From positions 1 through 14,162 of the forward strand of contig CANDHX010000013.1 in the NCBI GenBank assembly GCA_947384645.1: a DNA stretch of 14,162 nucleotides, in the 5' to 3' direction. Positions 13,325 through 14,162 of this stretch are shown one piece after another; position 1 is the stretch's first letter, and each line of letters opens with the position of its first letter. This DNA is from an uncultured Mycoplasmatota bacterium. Its GTDB lineage: Bacteria; Bacillota_I; Bacilli_A; RF39; UBA660. The position numbers and the translations under genes are program-made. The notes beneath the pieces were generated by a model. The model saw nothing but the letters and a program-made list of their open reading frames with translations. It searched no databases and was not told the DNA's origin.

Positions 13325-14162
13325 TTAATCGTACATGACACCTACCGAATCTTTTTGAATTTCACAACCATATTCAAATATATACACTAAACTCGAAAGA
13401 AATAAAATCTCTAATAAATCCATTAATTCAAACCCGATATCTAAGTCCATGCCTATTAAACCTTCGAAAGTAATTCCCCCTACTGTTGGGAAAATTATAA
13501 TAGTCATCATTAGATATGACATCTTTTTTATATGGCCGACGTTTTCAAATGTAAATGGTGTCTTCCCTTTTTCGATATTATTAAATAAGCTTTTGAGATG
13601 TGTTAAAACGTTCACGATTAATAATAAAGTTATCAATAAAGACGCAAAACCTGTCTCAACATACGTTACAAAAGTCCATTTAGATTTGTTTGATAATATA
13701 TTTTTAAATTTAATTAGCACATCGACATCATTAGGAGACCTAACTTCGCTACCATTTACTTTGACATTAACTACTGAATCGATAGACGCCACATCGATTA
13801 CTAACAAATCTTCACTTTTATATATTATTTTATCTTCTCTTACATAGACGTTTTTTAAAAGAAAAGGTGTCGCTAACATTACTAACATTATAACCGGAAT
13901 AGCAATTATAGAAGCTACTTTTCCTAAAGTGGCCAATATCGATATCATTCTACTTAAAAATTTCATTTTATTTTGTTTATTTTTTTGTAATACTACAACT
14001 TTTTTCTGCACCTCTTCATCTAAATTATCGACATCTAAAATCGAATCATTTACTAGTTGCCCAATATTGCATTTAAATATTTTACACAATTCTAAAATGT
14101 TGTTCATTTCTGGATATGCTTCTCCATTTTCCCATTTTGATACACTCTGTCTCGATACGTTC
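13325..14162 (-). CDS. Membrane-anchored XRE regulator with DUF2975-like domain; N-terminus off edge
   Basis: The frame is open through the right edge (278 residues visible), so the apparent ATG at 14107 is internal. The visible part begins with the second half of an HTH_3/XRE domain, VSRQSVSKWENGEAYPE, which holds the recognition helix, then the fourth and fifth helices (LELCKIFKCNIGQLV). A charged linker leads to four hydrophobic segments at about 72-103, 166-186, 214-234 and 246-264. The second half (FNNIEKGKTPFTFENV, then LVYIFEYGCEIQKDSVGVMYD) matches DUF2975-like membrane proteins. An XRE domain joined to such a membrane module suggests a regulator that senses membrane state; the signal is unknown. 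About 25 residues and the start codon lie outside the window. Confidence 0.85.
   Translation of the reverse strand, partial: NVSRQSVSKWENGEAYPEMNNILELCKIFKCNIGQLVNDSILDVDNLDEEVQKKVVVLQKNKQNKMKFLSRMISILATLGKVASIIAIPVIMLVMLATPFLLKNVYVREDKIIYKSEDLLVIDVASIDSVVNVKVNGSEVRSPNDVDVLIKFKNILSNKSKWTFVTYVETGFASLLITLLLIVNVLTHLKSLFNNIEKGKTPFTFENVGHIKKMSYLMMTIIIFPTVGGITFEGLIGMDLDIGFELMDLLEILFLSSLVYIFEYGCEIQKDSVGVMYD

Overview
The window looks like a chromosomal segment of an AT-rich Gram-positive (Firmicutes/Bacillota-type) bacterium, possibly a gut-type Erysipelotrichia or other Bacilli relative. Most genes have AGGAGG-like ribosome binding sites, promoters resemble sigma-A -35/-10 pairs, and recA, the general-stress-type SDR, the GH25 muramidase, the Rpn nuclease and the XRE-DUF2975 regulator are all of Firmicutes type. 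No rRNA, tRNA, CRISPR array, insertion sequence or replication origin was seen. The species cannot be named from the sequence alone.

Layout. 1-914 (minus) is the 5' part of a gene running off the left edge; its product has a sigma-region-4-like helical segment. A divergent promoter pair separates it from a small nucleoside-deoxyribosyltransferase-like protein (1055-1462). A transglutaminase-like protein that seems to lack the catalytic His follows (1634-2485). It converges on recA (2501-3535, minus) across a hairpin that also encodes the last codons of recA. Next on the minus strand is an Rpn/PD-(D/E)XK nuclease gene (3825-4742), flanked by two diverged direct copies of a ~58-60 bp element. 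Then come a pentapeptide-repeat protein and a GH25 muramidase with no signal peptide (4897-6452, probably one transcript), and a stress-type SDR oxidoreductase (6540-7460).

Divergent from the SDR gene is the most coherent system here, a non-homologous end-joining operon: ku (7558-8301), a stand-alone ATP-dependent DNA ligase (8304-9184), and a two-domain LigD with phosphoesterase plus AEP polymerase (9231-10646). The LigD activities are therefore split over two genes. As given, the ligase reading frame is broken by what looks like one missing A exactly at the catalytic lysine of motif I (KxDGxR). This is either an assembly or sequencing error or a real loss of the ligase.

To the right are an IPP-isomerase-like NUDIX hydrolase with its own extended -10 promoter (10702-11322), a 58-residue two-helix membrane protein started by TTG (11346-11522, minus), a large helical-repeat protein with an AbiEi-like winged-helix start (11538-12989, minus), a 43-codon remnant resembling the N-terminus of a GNAT acetyltransferase (13145-13276), and a membrane-anchored XRE regulator with a DUF2975-like domain that continues off the right edge (13325-14162, minus).

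I see no convincing wholly new system. The points most worth a second look are the split NHEJ set with its frameshift, the repeat-flanked Rpn gene, and the His-less transglutaminase-like protein.
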